Shown here: piece after piece, positions 57,165 through 64,000 of the stretch
How positions within the stretch are numbered: position 1 is the first letter of the stretch
Layout: the number at the start of each line of letters is the position of its first letter
Assembly (NCBI GenBank): GCA_965200895.1
Contig: CBDAVM010000001.1
Coordinates: 2,356,001-2,420,000, forward strand
DNA: 64,000 bases
Direction of reading: 5' to 3'
From: WTFV01 sp965200895
Lineage (GTDB): Bacteria; Acidobacteriota; Vicinamibacteria; Vicinamibacterales; UBA8438
Notes under the pieces: model-generated
Databases searched by the model: none
Told to the model about the DNA's origin: nothing
What the model saw: the letters and a program-made list of their open reading frames with translations, nothing else
Translations under genes and position numbers: made by a program

Positions 57165-58418
57165 ATGACGACACGCAAGCTCATCTGGATGACGGTACTG
57201 GCGAGCGCCGGTCTCGTCGCGGCGGCCACCTCCACCTACGTGCATGTGCGCATGCTCGCTGATCCCGGGTACGCGAGCTTCTGCGACATCAACGCTGCCG
57301 TGAGCTGCACGCAGGTCTATCAGAGCCGCTACGGCAGCGTGTTCGGCGTGCCGGTGGCGCTCGGCGGCGTCATCTGGTTCGCCGCGGTTCTGCTCCTGAC
57401 CGGCGCGGCGGCGCGGGCTCCGCGGGCCTCGGCGCCGAACGTATCGGGTTATCTGCTGCTCTGGTCGACCATCGGGCTTGCCGTGGCGATGTACATGGCC
57501 TATGCCTCGTTCTACGTGCTCGGCACGGTCTGTCTGCTGTGTGTCGTCGTCTACGTGGCCGTCGTCGGTATCTTTGTCCTGTCCGGAGGGGAGGACGCCA
57601 CGCCGGCCCGACGACTTCCACTCGCGGCGCTGAGCGATCTGCGCGTTCTCGTGCGGGAGCCGGTGGGGCTCGGGTTGCTGGTGCTCTTCGTCGGCGGCTC
57701 GGCAGGGGCGGTGGGCTGGTTCTCGTGGTCACCGCCGGGACCGCCGCCGGTCGAGGCCGTGGCGGCCCGGGAGTCCGTGGCGCCGCCGCCGGTCGTGACC
57801 GCGGATCAGCGCAGCGAGTTCGAGCGCTACTGGCAGGCCGAACCCCGTGTGGATCTGGCGCTGCCCGCGTCGGCGGAGGTGGCGGGCGCAACCGTGATCG
57901 TGGTCAAGTTCAACGACTACCAGTGTCCTGCATGCGCCAACGCCCACCGCACCTACGCCCCCATCTTCGCCAAGTACGCATCGTCGCATCCGGGTCAGGT
58001 ACGGCAGGTGACGTTGGACTACCCGCTCGATCCCGCATGCAACGGGCAGGCTCCGCGCGGCCAGCACCACGGCGCCTGTGCGGGCGCCGTGGCTGTCCGG
58101 CTCGCGGCCGGGGTCGGCGACGACCAGGGCGTGGAGATGGAGGAGTGGTTGTACGCCAACCAGCGCGGGTTGACCCGCGAAGCCGTCGTCGAGGCGCTCG
58201 GCCAGGTGGCCGGCATCGATCCGGCGAGCTACGACGCAGCGTACGACGAGACCGTTCTTGCGGTGCAGGCCGACATAGCTCTTGGCAACGATCTGCCGGT
58301 CGAGGCTACGCCGACCTATGTCATCAACGGCGTCGTGGTGAAGGGCACGCTCGCTCCCCGGTACTTCGACGCGGCCATCGCCTACGAGCTCGAGAATGCA
58401 GGCGCTGCGACTCCATGA
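57165..58418 (+). CDS. VKOR-DsbA fusion, disulfide-forming membrane enzyme
   Basis: This 417-residue protein joins a vitamin K epoxide reductase domain to a thioredoxin-like domain. It makes disulfides outside the cytoplasm and passes electrons to quinone, doing the work of DsbB and DsbA. The VKOR part (residues 1-140) has four or five helices, the loop cysteines C40 and C48 and the CLLC motif (C123, C126). A fifth hydrophobic stretch (residues 165-187) links it to the thioredoxin-like part, with CPAC at 254-257 and the cis-Pro loop VEATPTYVINGVVVKG. Translation starts at ATG 57165 behind a GGTGGAGAGA site. The 3' end overlaps the ABC ATPase gene by 23 bases. Confidence 0.93.
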   Translation: MTTRKLIWMTVLASAGLVAAATSTYVHVRMLADPGYASFCDINAAVSCTQVYQSRYGSVFGVPVALGGVIWFAAVLLLTGAAARAPRASAPNVSGYLLLWSTIGLAVAMYMAYASFYVLGTVCLLCVVVYVAVVGIFVLSGGEDATPARRLPLAALSDLRVLVREPVGLGLLVLFVGGSAGAVGWFSWSPPGPPPVEAVAARESVAPPPVVTADQRSEFERYWQAEPRVDLALPASAEVAGATVIVVKFNDYQCPACANAHRTYAPIFAKYASSHPGQVRQVTLDYPLDPACNGQAPRGQHHGACAGAVAVRLAAGVGDDQGVEMEEWLYANQRGLTREAVVEALGQVAGIDPASYDAAYDETVLAVQADIALGNDLPVEATPTYVINGVVVKGTLAPRYFDAAIAYELENAGAATP

Positions 58419-59355
58419 ACTCTCCAAGACGTTCCGCACGGGGTTCTGGGGTTCCCGCGTTCATCGGGCTCTCGACAGGGTATCGTTCGACGTCCCGCAC
58501 GGCGCGGTGCTCGGCTACCTTGGATCCAACGGCGCCGGCAAGACCACCACGTTGCGGCTGCTGATGCAGCTCGTCCACCCGACGTCGGGCAGCGCCGAGA
58601 TCCTGGGCCGACCGCTGGGCGATCTGGCCGTGCGCCAGCGAATCGGGTTTCTTCCCGAGGCGGCGCGGTTCCACGATTCCTGTACAGCCGAAGAGCTCCT
58701 GCTGTACATGGGGGGACTGTTCGGCTACCCCGCCGGCGAGTGCCGCCGGCGCGCGGCGATCCAGCTCGACCGGGCCGGCATCGGGGGCGAGCGCCGCCGC
58801 CGGCTCAGGACGTATTCCCGTGGCATGCTGCAGCGTGTGGGGATCGCCCAGGCGCTGCTGAACGACCCGGAGGTCGTCTTTCTCGACGAGCCGATGACGG
58901 GGCTCGATCCGCTCGGGCGCCGCGACGTTCGCAATCTCATGCTTGCGCTGCGGAACGAGGGGCGGACGGTGCTGGTCAGCTCTCATGTCCTGAGCGACGC
59001 CGAGGCGGTCTGCAGCCATGTCGCCATCCTGAACCGGGGGCGACTGGCCGTCGCGGGCCGCATTGCGGAGCTGGATCTCGACATCCGGGGATGGGAGCTC
59101 GTCGTCGCCGGCGTCGGTGAGTCGCACCTGGCCGTCTGCGGGGCCGCGGCCCGGCGCATGACCCGCGTAGCCGACGGTCGTTACGTCATCGATCTGCCGG
59201 TCGGTCCGCCGCCGGAGCGTCTCGTGACCGAACTGGCGCAGGGCGGCGTCCGCATCGTCTCGTTCAATCCGAGGCACGAGACGCTCGAGGACTATTTTCT
59301 CAGACGGGTGAACGAGACGGCGGCCGAGCCGCCGGCGGTGCGCGCGCACGCGTAG
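58396..59355 (+). CDS. ABC transporter ATP-binding protein, PilH-like
   Basis: This 319-residue protein is a complete ABC ATPase with a C-terminal extension of about 90 residues. Walker A is GSNGAGKTTT, the signature is YSRGMLQRVGIAQAL (the usual SGG reads SRG), Walker B is EVVFLDEPMTGLDP, and the His-switch is SSHVLSDAE. It overlaps the VKOR-DsbA gene by 23 bases and precedes a permease by 7 bases. In Myxococcus xanthus an ABC pair (PilH ATPase, PilI permease) lies between pilA and pilD and is needed for pili; this pair has the same place. The PilH assignment rests on position and type, not on a sequence comparison. Confidence 0.85.
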   Translation: MQALRLHELSKTFRTGFWGSRVHRALDRVSFDVPHGAVLGYLGSNGAGKTTTLRLLMQLVHPTSGSAEILGRPLGDLAVRQRIGFLPEAARFHDSCTAEELLLYMGGLFGYPAGECRRRAAIQLDRAGIGGERRRRLRTYSRGMLQRVGIAQALLNDPEVVFLDEPMTGLDPLGRRDVRNLMLALRNEGRTVLVSSHVLSDAEAVCSHVAILNRGRLAVAGRIAELDLDIRGWELVVAGVGESHLAVCGAAARRMTRVADGRYVIDLPVGPPPERLVTELAQGGVRIVSFNPRHETLEDYFLRRVNETAAEPPAVRAHA

Positions 59356-59362
59356 GTCCGTC

Positions 59363-60175
59363 ATGTCCGTTATCGCGACCATCGCCCGTCACGTCGTGCG
59401 GGACGCCGTGCGCAGCCGGGTGCTGCATGGCGCCGCGCTGCTCGCTCTGGCGGCGGCCGTCGCCGCCCCGATCGGCGGCCGGTTGACGGCCGGACAGGAC
59501 CTGAAGTTCGTCAAGGATCTCTGTCTGGCCGCGATCGAGCTGGCGGGCCTGTTCGTCGCCGTCTTCATGGGCATCGGGCTGGTGGCGCGCGAGATGGAGC
59601 GCCGTACCCTGGACGCCGTGCTCTCGAAGCCGATCCGGCGCCACGAGTTCATATTCGGGCAGTACGCCGGTCTCCTGACGACGCTGGCCCTGGGCCTGAC
59701 CGTGATGGTGATTGGCATGTACGTCGTGCTCGCCGCGGCCCCGTGGTGGGGCGCCGACTCGGGGCCCGCTCCGGCGCCGGCGCCGCCGGCGCCGGCTGTC
59801 GATCCTGCCCTGCTGAAGGCGGTGTTCCTGATCTTCGTGCAGCTCGGGGTGGTTGCGGCGGCGGCGTTCTGCTTCTCGGCATGCGTGGCGCCGGCGCCGG
59901 CCGCGGTGTCGACGGGCGGGCTCTACGTCAGCGGCCATTTCCGCGCCGAGCTGCAGAATTTCGGCGACCTCGTCGATTCGCCGCTGGCCTCTCTCGCGGC
60001 CGGACTGTCGCACGTTCTGCCGGACCTGGCGGCTTTCGACGTCAAGGCCGCCGTGGTCCATGCGCAACCCGTCACGGCCGGTTACATGGCGCTGACCACG
60101 GGCTCCGGCGTGGCGTACATCCTGGCTTTCCTCGTGCTGGCCGCGGTTGTCTTCACAAGGCGGGACCTGGCGTGA
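59363..60175 (+). CDS. ABC-2-type transporter permease, PilI-like
   Basis: This 270-residue membrane protein has about six hydrophobic segments. The ABC-2 hallmark EMERRTLDAVLSKPIRRHEF lies after the second. A Pro/Ala-rich loop (APAPAPPAPA, near residues 133-145) separates the middle helices. It lies 7 bases after the ATPase gene. It ends in a GTGA overlap with the next gene, so the three are co-translated. By position it corresponds to PilI of the Myxococcus pilus cluster. Confidence 0.82.
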   Translation: MSVIATIARHVVRDAVRSRVLHGAALLALAAAVAAPIGGRLTAGQDLKFVKDLCLAAIELAGLFVAVFMGIGLVAREMERRTLDAVLSKPIRRHEFIFGQYAGLLTTLALGLTVMVIGMYVVLAAAPWWGADSGPAPAPAPPAPAVDPALLKAVFLIFVQLGVVAAAAFCFSACVAPAPAAVSTGGLYVSGHFRAELQNFGDLVDSPLASLAAGLSHVLPDLAAFDVKAAVVHAQPVTAGYMALTTGSGVAYILAFLVLAAVVFTRRDLA

Positions 60176-61149
60176 ACGGCCGGGCCGGAGACCCGCGTGT
60201 CCCCGATTCCCGGTCCGACCCGGATGCGGCCCGGCGGGCCCGGCCGCGAGCGCGCCAGGTCCTGATGGTATCGGCAGCGATCCTGCTGGTGGCGTTCGGC
60301 GCGACGCTGCAGTCGTTGCGGGACCGCGAGGGGGAGAGCCCGATCCGCTATCGCGCCTGGTTCGTTCCATCGCCGGAGGTCGCACGCCGCGCCGCGTTGT
60401 CGTTCCGGGCCGTGTTCGCTGACCTGTACTGGCTGCGTGCGGTGCAGCACTACGGTCGGACGAGGCTGGCCGGCGGCGGAGCCGGGGACTACGACGTGCT
60501 GTACCCTCTGCTCGACGTCGCCACGACTCTCGATCCGCGTTTCGACGCGGCGTACCGGCTGGGCGCGGTGTTCCTGGCCGAGCCGCCCCCCGGCGGCCCG
60601 GGGCGGCCCGACCTGGCCATCGAGTTGCTTCGGAAAGGGCTGCAGCACGCCCCGGGGCGCTGGCAGTATCTGCAGGACATCGGGTTCGTTCACTATTGGT
60701 GGCTGCACGATGTGGAGGGGGCCGCGGGCTGGTTCGAGCGCGCCGCGAACCAGCCGGGGGCCCCCTGGTGGCTCCGGCCGCTGGCCGCGGCCACGATGGT
60801 CGAGGGTGGCGACCGCGCCGGCGCGCGGACGCTGTGGCGGCAGGTGCGTGATGCGACCGACGACGCCTGGATACGCGGCGAGGTGACCCGCCGCCTGGCG
60901 CAGCTCGATGCCCTCGACGCCCTGGATCATCACCAGCAGTCGGTCGACCGCTTCCACGAGCGGACGGGGAGGCTGCCCGGGTCGTGGCGCGAGGTCATGG
61001 CGGCCGGCGACGTGTCCGGAATACCGGTGGATCCGACCGGTGTCCCGTACGAGTTGACGGCGCCCCGCGGGGCTGTCGCGCTGTCTCCGCGGTCCGGACT
61101 GTTTCCACTGCCGGACGGAGGCGCGTTTCCGGATCGGCAGGCGCAGTGA
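60172..61149 (+). CDS. Unknown membrane-anchored TPR-like protein of the pilus cluster
   Basis: The family was not recognised with certainty. The 325-residue protein has a basic N-terminus, one membrane helix (residues about 31-48, VLMVSAAILLVAFGATLQ) and then a mostly helical part. TPR-like features are DVATTLDPRFDAAYRLG, PDLAIELLRKGLQHAPGRWQ and EGAAGWFERAANQPGAPWWL, with many Trp and Tyr residues. The C-terminal stretch PGSWREVMAAGDVSGIPVDP resembles the end of pilus-cluster proteins with a small substrate-like domain. GTG 60172 overlaps the permease stop, and its own stop overlaps pilD. Position suggests a partner of the ABC pair, possibly in the role of Myxococcus PilG. Confidence 0.7.
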   Translation: MNGRAGDPRVPDSRSDPDAARRARPRARQVLMVSAAILLVAFGATLQSLRDREGESPIRYRAWFVPSPEVARRAALSFRAVFADLYWLRAVQHYGRTRLAGGGAGDYDVLYPLLDVATTLDPRFDAAYRLGAVFLAEPPPGGPGRPDLAIELLRKGLQHAPGRWQYLQDIGFVHYWWLHDVEGAAGWFERAANQPGAPWWLRPLAAATMVEGGDRAGARTLWRQVRDATDDAWIRGEVTRRLAQLDALDALDHHQQSVDRFHERTGRLPGSWREVMAAGDVSGIPVDPTGVPYELTAPRGAVALSPRSGLFPLPDGGAFPDRQAQ

Positions 61150-61946
61150 CCGACCCGGGAGTCGGATTCCTCGTCGTCCTGCTCGGACTCGCCGTCGGCA
61201 GTTTCCTCAACGTCTGCATCCACCGGCTGCCGCGCGGAGCGTCCGTCGTCGCGCCCCCCTCCTGCTGCCCCGCGTGCGGGCGGCCGGTTCGCTGGTTCGA
61301 CAACATTCCCGTTCTTGCGTATCTGGTGCTGCGCGGGCGGTGTCGCGCGTGTCGGGCGCCCATCAGTCCTGTGTATCCGCTCGTCGAGCTGGTCACGGCG
61401 GGGCTGTTCCTGGTCCAGTTCCAGGTGCTCGGACTGCAGCCGCTGCTCGTGTCCCGTCTGCTGTTCACGGCGGCGATGATCGTGCTGTTCGTCGTGGATC
61501 TGCGGCATCGGCTGCTGCCGAACGTGGTCACCCTGCCCGGCATTGCCGTCGGCCTGATCGGTTCGGTCGGCCTGGAGCCGGGCTGGGTCGACGCCCTGCT
61601 GGGCGCCGTGGCGGGCGGTGGACTGCTCCTGGGAATTGCGAAGGTGTATGTCTGCATCCGGGGACGGGAGGGTCTTGGCATGGGCGACGTCAAGATGCTG
61701 GCCATGATCGGGGCGTTCCTGGGGCCGCCGCTCACGTTCCTCGCGCTGGCCTGGGCGTCGCTGCTGGGCGCGGCGACGGGCATCGGAATGATTCGCTTCG
61801 CCGGTGTCGGCTGGCGGCACGCTCTGCCGCTCGGATCGTTCCTGGCCGTCGCGGCGGTGGCGGCATCCCTTGTCGGCGAGCGGTTTCTCGACTGGTACTT
61901 CGGTGCGCTGATGCGACTCCTGGAACAGTACGTCGGGCGGGGGTGA
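61146..61946 (+). CDS. pilD: Prepilin peptidase/N-methyltransferase PilD
   Basis: This membrane enzyme cleaves prepilin leaders and methylates the new N-terminus. The protein has 266 residues. The N-terminal methylase part has the two cysteine pairs CPAC (41-44) and CRAC (66-69). The aspartic peptidase residues are Asp118 in VVDLRHRLLPN and Asp181 in GLGMGDVKM. About seven to eight hydrophobic segments are seen. GTG 61146 overlaps the stop of the preceding gene. It closes the run pilB to pilD; a 161-base gap with a sigma-54-like promoter follows. Confidence 0.95.
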   Translation: MTDPGVGFLVVLLGLAVGSFLNVCIHRLPRGASVVAPPSCCPACGRPVRWFDNIPVLAYLVLRGRCRACRAPISPVYPLVELVTAGLFLVQFQVLGLQPLLVSRLLFTAAMIVLFVVDLRHRLLPNVVTLPGIAVGLIGSVGLEPGWVDALLGAVAGGGLLLGIAKVYVCIRGREGLGMGDVKMLAMIGAFLGPPLTFLALAWASLLGAATGIGMIRFAGVGWRHALPLGSFLAVAAVAASLVGERFLDWYFGALMRLLEQYVGRG

Positions 61947-62079
61947 GCCCCGACGGAGGGCGGGGGCCGATTCGCTGTCCGTTCCGCCTGGTGAATTCTG
62001 CGCGGCGGCGGTGCGCCCGAGCGTGCAGATTGCGCCACGCCGGGTACTTGCCGTTGCGTGTTCGTGGGCCCGCTCTTGC

Positions 62080-62095
62080 TGGCGTGACTCTTGCT
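62080..62095 (+). promoter_or_regulatory. Candidate sigma-54 (-24/-12) promoter before the pilV-like gene
   Basis: TGGCGTGACTCTTGCT (62080-62095) matches the sigma-54 pattern TGGCACG-N4-TTGCW at all positions except two. GG and GC are 10 bases apart as required. The start would fall near 62105, three bases before the ATG of the next gene. Confidence 0.6.
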
Positions 62096-62107
62096 TGATC
62101 TGTCTGC

Positions 62108-62656
62108 ATGTCACGATCCGCGTCCGGGTATGCGCTCATCGAGACGCTGGTGGCGGCCGGCATCGTCGTCGGCCTGGCCGCGGGAGTCGCGCAGGTCGCC
62201 CTGTTGACGGGCGCGGCAGTGCGGGCGAGCGGCCTGCAGGGCCGGGCCCTGTTCCTCGCGGTACAGAAGATGGAGCAGTTGCAGTCGCTCGTCTGGACCT
62301 TCGACGGCGCCCTGCAGCCGGTCTCCGACGAGGTGACCAGTCTGGCCTTCGATCCGCCGGCGGCGAGCGGCAGCGGCCTGCAGCCGTCCGGTCCGGTCAC
62401 GGGTCCCGGCGGCGCCGGCTACATCGACTATCTGGACCGGGACGGCGGCCGGATCGGGACGGGCGCGCAGCAGCCGGCCGGCACGGCGTTCGTTCGCCGC
62501 TGGTCCGTGTCCCCGCTGGCCGCGGCAGGCGGCGACGCGCTGCTGCTGCAGGTGCTGGTCGTGGCCACCGGGGTGCGGGGACCGGCTGTGACGGACGACC
62601 TGCGGCCGAACGATCCGGGGGTCACCTGGCTGGCCACGGTGCGCGTCCGGCACTGA
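62108..62656 (+). CDS. Minor pilin, PilV-like
   Basis: This 182-residue prepilin-like protein has the leader MSRSASG and, after cleavage, YALIETLVAAGIVVGLAAGV with Glu at +5 and a hydrophobic helix. The remaining part is Gly/Pro-rich and shows the common minor-pilin ending TWLATVRVRH. No cysteines are present. No ribosome site precedes the ATG; if the sigma-54-like promoter is used the message would have almost no leader. It is followed after 12 bases by a PilW-like gene. PilV is the best match by size and order (V-W-X); FimT or GspI-like pilins are alternatives. Confidence 0.8.
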   Translation: MSRSASGYALIETLVAAGIVVGLAAGVAQVALLTGAAVRASGLQGRALFLAVQKMEQLQSLVWTFDGALQPVSDEVTSLAFDPPAASGSGLQPSGPVTGPGGAGYIDYLDRDGGRIGTGAQQPAGTAFVRRWSVSPLAAAGGDALLLQVLVVATGVRGPAVTDDLRPNDPGVTWLATVRVRH

Positions 62657-62668
62657 GGACAGAGTGTC

Positions 62669-63670
62669 GTGCTGATCGAGTTGCTCGTCTCCGTCGGCAT
62701 CCTGCTCGGTCTGTTGGGGGTCGTGTTCGAGATGACCGACCCGTCCGCAGGCGTACTGGCCGTGCAGGCGCAGGCCGCGGACGTACATCAACGTCAGCTC
62801 GGCGCGCTCGGCGAGCTCCATCGGCATCTGCTGCTGGCGGGAAGCGGTCCGCATCCGGGGCTGGAAGGGATCATCGCCCATCTTCGACCGGCGGTGGTGC
62901 CGGCCCTGCGCGGCGCCGCCGGCGATCTGGCGCCGGGAGGGGATCGACTGTCGGTGCTGTATGCGCCGCCCGGGGCGGCGGGGGCCCGGCTGGCCGGCGA
63001 CATCGCCTCCAGCCCCGCCACCGTCGGGCTGACGCCGATGGGTGTCTGCACCCTGCCCTGCGGGCTGTCGGCCCGGGGTGGGGGGCTGGCGCTGGTCCTC
63101 GATGCGACCGGTCGTTCGGACCTGTATCGCATCACGGCGCTCAGTGGTACCACCGCGGCGCTGGAACATGTCGGAGGCGGCGCGCCCACCTACGCCGCCG
63201 GTTCGCTGATCGCGCCGGTGCTTGTTCGCGGCTTCTACCATGACGCCGCCGCGGGGCAGCTTCGGGTGCACAATGGAGCCGGCAGCGACCTGCCGTTTGC
63301 CGACGGCGTCGTCGACTTCGCGGTGCGCTACTTCGGCGTTGCGCGGCCGGCCCTGCCGTCCGCCACGGGGGCCCCGGCGGTGACGGCGCCCTGCCTGGTC
63401 GCCGCAGCCTCCGCGGCGCCGCCGACATCCGGGATCGAAGTCCTCGACCTCGCCAGCCTCGGCGACGGTGCGTCATGCGGCGGGGAGACCCCGTTCGACG
63501 TCGACCTGTTCCGCATCCGGCGGGTGCGAGTCGAACTGACGCTGCGCGTCACGGACGACGCCTGGAGACGGCCGGCGACCGGGCTGCCGTTGACGCCGGT
63601 TCGCAGTGCCGCGGTCCGTGACGTCGCCACGAGTCTCGACGTCACGCCGCGGAGTCTGGCCGGCTGGTAG
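62669..63670 (+). CDS. Minor pilin, PilW-like, without a prepilin leader
   Basis: This 333-residue protein starts at GTG 62669 with MLIELLVSVGILLGLLGVVF, the pilin helix with its Glu, but no leader and no Gly cleavage site lies before it. The in-frame codons upstream read GQSV and then meet the pilV stop at 62654-62656. The rest fits PilW-type proteins (PilW N-region, then GELHRHLLLAGSGPHPGLEG). Four cysteines occur in the C-terminal two thirds. A GAGG ribosome site lies about 10 bases upstream. The protein may be a true leaderless pilin-like component or have lost its first codons. Confidence 0.7.
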   Translation: MLIELLVSVGILLGLLGVVFEMTDPSAGVLAVQAQAADVHQRQLGALGELHRHLLLAGSGPHPGLEGIIAHLRPAVVPALRGAAGDLAPGGDRLSVLYAPPGAAGARLAGDIASSPATVGLTPMGVCTLPCGLSARGGGLALVLDATGRSDLYRITALSGTTAALEHVGGGAPTYAAGSLIAPVLVRGFYHDAAAGQLRVHNGAGSDLPFADGVVDFAVRYFGVARPALPSATGAPAVTAPCLVAAASAAPPTSGIEVLDLASLGDGASCGGETPFDVDLFRIRRVRVELTLRVTDDAWRRPATGLPLTPVRSAAVRDVATSLDVTPRSLAGW

Positions 63671-63810
63671 GCGTGATGGTCCTGGTGGCGGTGTGGTCGT
63701 TGCGATCGCGCGGCGCGTGCTGTCCGGCCGGCCCGGCTGCGCGGCGTGATGGTCCTGGTGGCGGCGGGTGGTTGCGATGGGCGACAGGTTCCTGGCGGCG
63801 GGGTTGCGAT
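63670..63810 (+). repeat. Three imperfect repeats between the PilW- and PilX-like genes
   Basis: Copies lie at 63670-63706, 63743-63778 and 63781-63810. The first two begin GGCGTGATGGTCCTGGTGGC and all end TTGCGAT. The third is shorter and supplies the ATG of the next gene. The 138-base gap holds no other feature. Confidence 0.75.
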
Positions 63811-64000
63811 GAGCGGTCGTGATCCGGGCGAACGCGGCATCGCGCTGTTGGCCACGATGATGGCGGCCCTGCTGCTGGTGGCTCTCGCCGGGACGCTGAC
63901 GCCCCTGGCGCTGATCGAGACCGAAGTGGGCGTCAACCACCGTCGGTCCGTGCAGGCGCTGTACGCCGCGGAAGCGGCGCTGGCGCTGGCGACGGCGGAG
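63809..64000 (+). CDS. PilX-like protein, N-terminal part (cut by right edge)
   Basis: The first 64 residues are visible: MSGRDPGERGIALLATMMAA, a hydrophobic helix (LLLVALAGTLTPLALIE), then a stretch ending RRSVQALYAAEAALALATAE. The pattern RG-hydrophobic helix-E-N-R-AlyAAEAALA is that of the PilX N-terminal domain, a pilus accessory protein. The ATG at 63809 follows a GGCGGCGGGG stretch; the third copy of the repeat provides it. The rest lies beyond the window. Order V-W-X supports the call. Confidence 0.75.
   Translation, partial: MSGRDPGERGIALLATMMAALLLVALAGTLTPLALIETEVGVNHRRSVQALYAAEAALALATAE

Overview
The window is a 64-kb piece of a high-G+C bacterial chromosome. Nearly all of it is core gene territory. 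It starts inside pth, runs through the rpsF, L11/rpoBC, str, S10, spc and alpha ribosomal/transcription clusters on the plus strand (to about 44.2 kb), crosses a block of five minus-strand genes (44.3-51.4 kb), and ends in a type IV pilus cluster (52.4 kb to the right edge, where a PilX-like gene is cut). Gene order, the two EF-Tu genes, the pilus layout and several RNA polymerase insertions look most like Acidobacteriota, perhaps the Vicinamibacteria. That placement is inferred from remembered family patterns and was not tested by a search.

Region by region: 0-8.6 kb holds pth(partial)-rpsF-rpsR-rplI-dnaB-alr-radA-plsC-ispDF-rlmB, tightly packed with several ATGA-type overlaps. From 8.6 to 10.8 kb are five tRNA genes (Thr-Tyr-Gly-Thr, then Trp) around tuf and rpmG, the classic setting in front of secE-nusG-rplKAJL-rpoBC (10.9-23.4 kb). 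After a 325-base leader-like gap with a promoter and two hairpins come rpsL-rpsG-fusA-tuf, then without a break rpsJ through rpsC, rplP through secY, adk, map, rpmJ, rpsM, rpsK, rpsD, rpoA and rplQ. ssb is missing from between rpsF and rpsR, and infA is missing from between map and rpmJ. A strong hairpin at 44.2 kb separates rplQ from a convergent EF-G-like GTPase gene. Upstream of that GTPase on the minus strand is an operon for a Yip1-family membrane protein, an HlyD/MacA-type adaptor and two MacB/FtsX-type permeases, with no ATPase gene beside them.

The right end begins with a pyruvoyl-dependent arginine decarboxylase gene and then pilB-pilT-pilC-pilA, a VKOR-DsbA fusion, an ABC ATPase and permease that match the position of Myxococcus PilH/PilI, a TPR-like protein of unknown role, prepilin peptidase (pilD) and three minor-pilin-like genes. 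The pilin has two cysteines in its mature part, so a disulfide-forming enzyme encoded next to it makes functional sense.

The most notable observation is in RpoB. An N-terminal insertion carries eight cysteines in four pairs. Its first half repeats the CxC-x12-CxxC spacing and the flanking DWEC of the zinc-binding domain of the neighbouring RpoC. This looks like a beta-prime zinc module copied into the beta subunit, followed by a second ribbon. Other points of interest are an enlarged insertion in the RpoC trigger-loop position, long low-complexity tails on S6 and L22, a tandem repeat at the alr start, an 18-bp duplication across the rpsH stop codon, structured leaders before rplA and rpsL, and a sigma-54-like promoter immediately before the pilV-like gene.
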